A stretch of 5,588 bases of DNA from an uncultured Campylobacter sp. (lineage in GTDB: Bacteria > Campylobacterota > Campylobacteria > Campylobacterales > Campylobacteraceae). Position 1 is the first letter of the stretch; the number at the start of each line of letters is the position of its first letter. The notes below the pieces were generated by a model that saw only the letters and a list, made by a program, of their open reading frames with translations, did not search any database and was not told the origin of the DNA. The DNA is taken from positions 1 through 5,588 of the forward strand of contig NZ_CALIII010000371.1 in NCBI RefSeq assembly GCF_938018145.1. Direction: 5' to 3'. Both the position numbers and the translations under genes were made by a program. Shown here one piece after another: positions 5,586 to 5,588 of this stretch.

Positions 5586-5588
5586 TTT

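Overview
The window looks like chromosome from an epsilonproteobacterium, most likely a moderately high-GC Campylobacter. The reasons are frequent AAATTTAAA-type spacers, T-rich promoters with a TATAAT -10 box but no clear -35, short operon gaps, and a Y-family polymerase next to small TM2 membrane proteins. The genus is inferred from sequence style, not from a database match.

Region 1 (about 1-1172, minus strand) is a Y-family translesion DNA polymerase of the UmuC/UvrX type, cut at its C-terminus by the window edge. Its catalytic motifs are intact, but the open frame upstream of the first catalytic Asp has no ATG, GTG or TTG. The start is therefore non-canonical or has been lost by a small frameshift.

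Region 2 (about 1330-2775, minus strand) is a two-gene cassette: a small coiled-coil protein with a low-complexity tail, then a compact MobV (Mob_Pre) relaxase that keeps its HNxR and HxDE...HxH motifs. No replication gene, integrase or coupling protein is visible. Two perfect inverted repeats with the same core, GTATCC-N5-GGATAC, lie immediately downstream and upstream of the relaxase gene. They are candidate oriT, operator or element-boundary sites. The cassette looks like mobilisation DNA settled between two chromosomal loci.

Region 3 (about 2846-5588, plus strand) is an operon-like run of five genes from one good promoter. Four encode TM2-domain membrane proteins that are clearly paralogous, with five TM2 domains in total because the first gene carries two joined by a hydrophilic linker of about 100 residues. 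Four of the five domains follow a conserved N-terminal helical module of about 45 residues. The fifth gene encodes an exported protein with the start of an Lcl_C/DUF1566 domain, which stops before the usual second half of that domain. Gaps are 21, 21, 21 and 18 bp. The joint function is unknown; a cell-envelope role is the only reasonable inference.

No rRNA, tRNA, CRISPR array or transposase was seen. No gene-free stretch exceeds 300 bases; the two largest gaps (1173-1372 and 2710-2885) hold promoters and one of the dyads.
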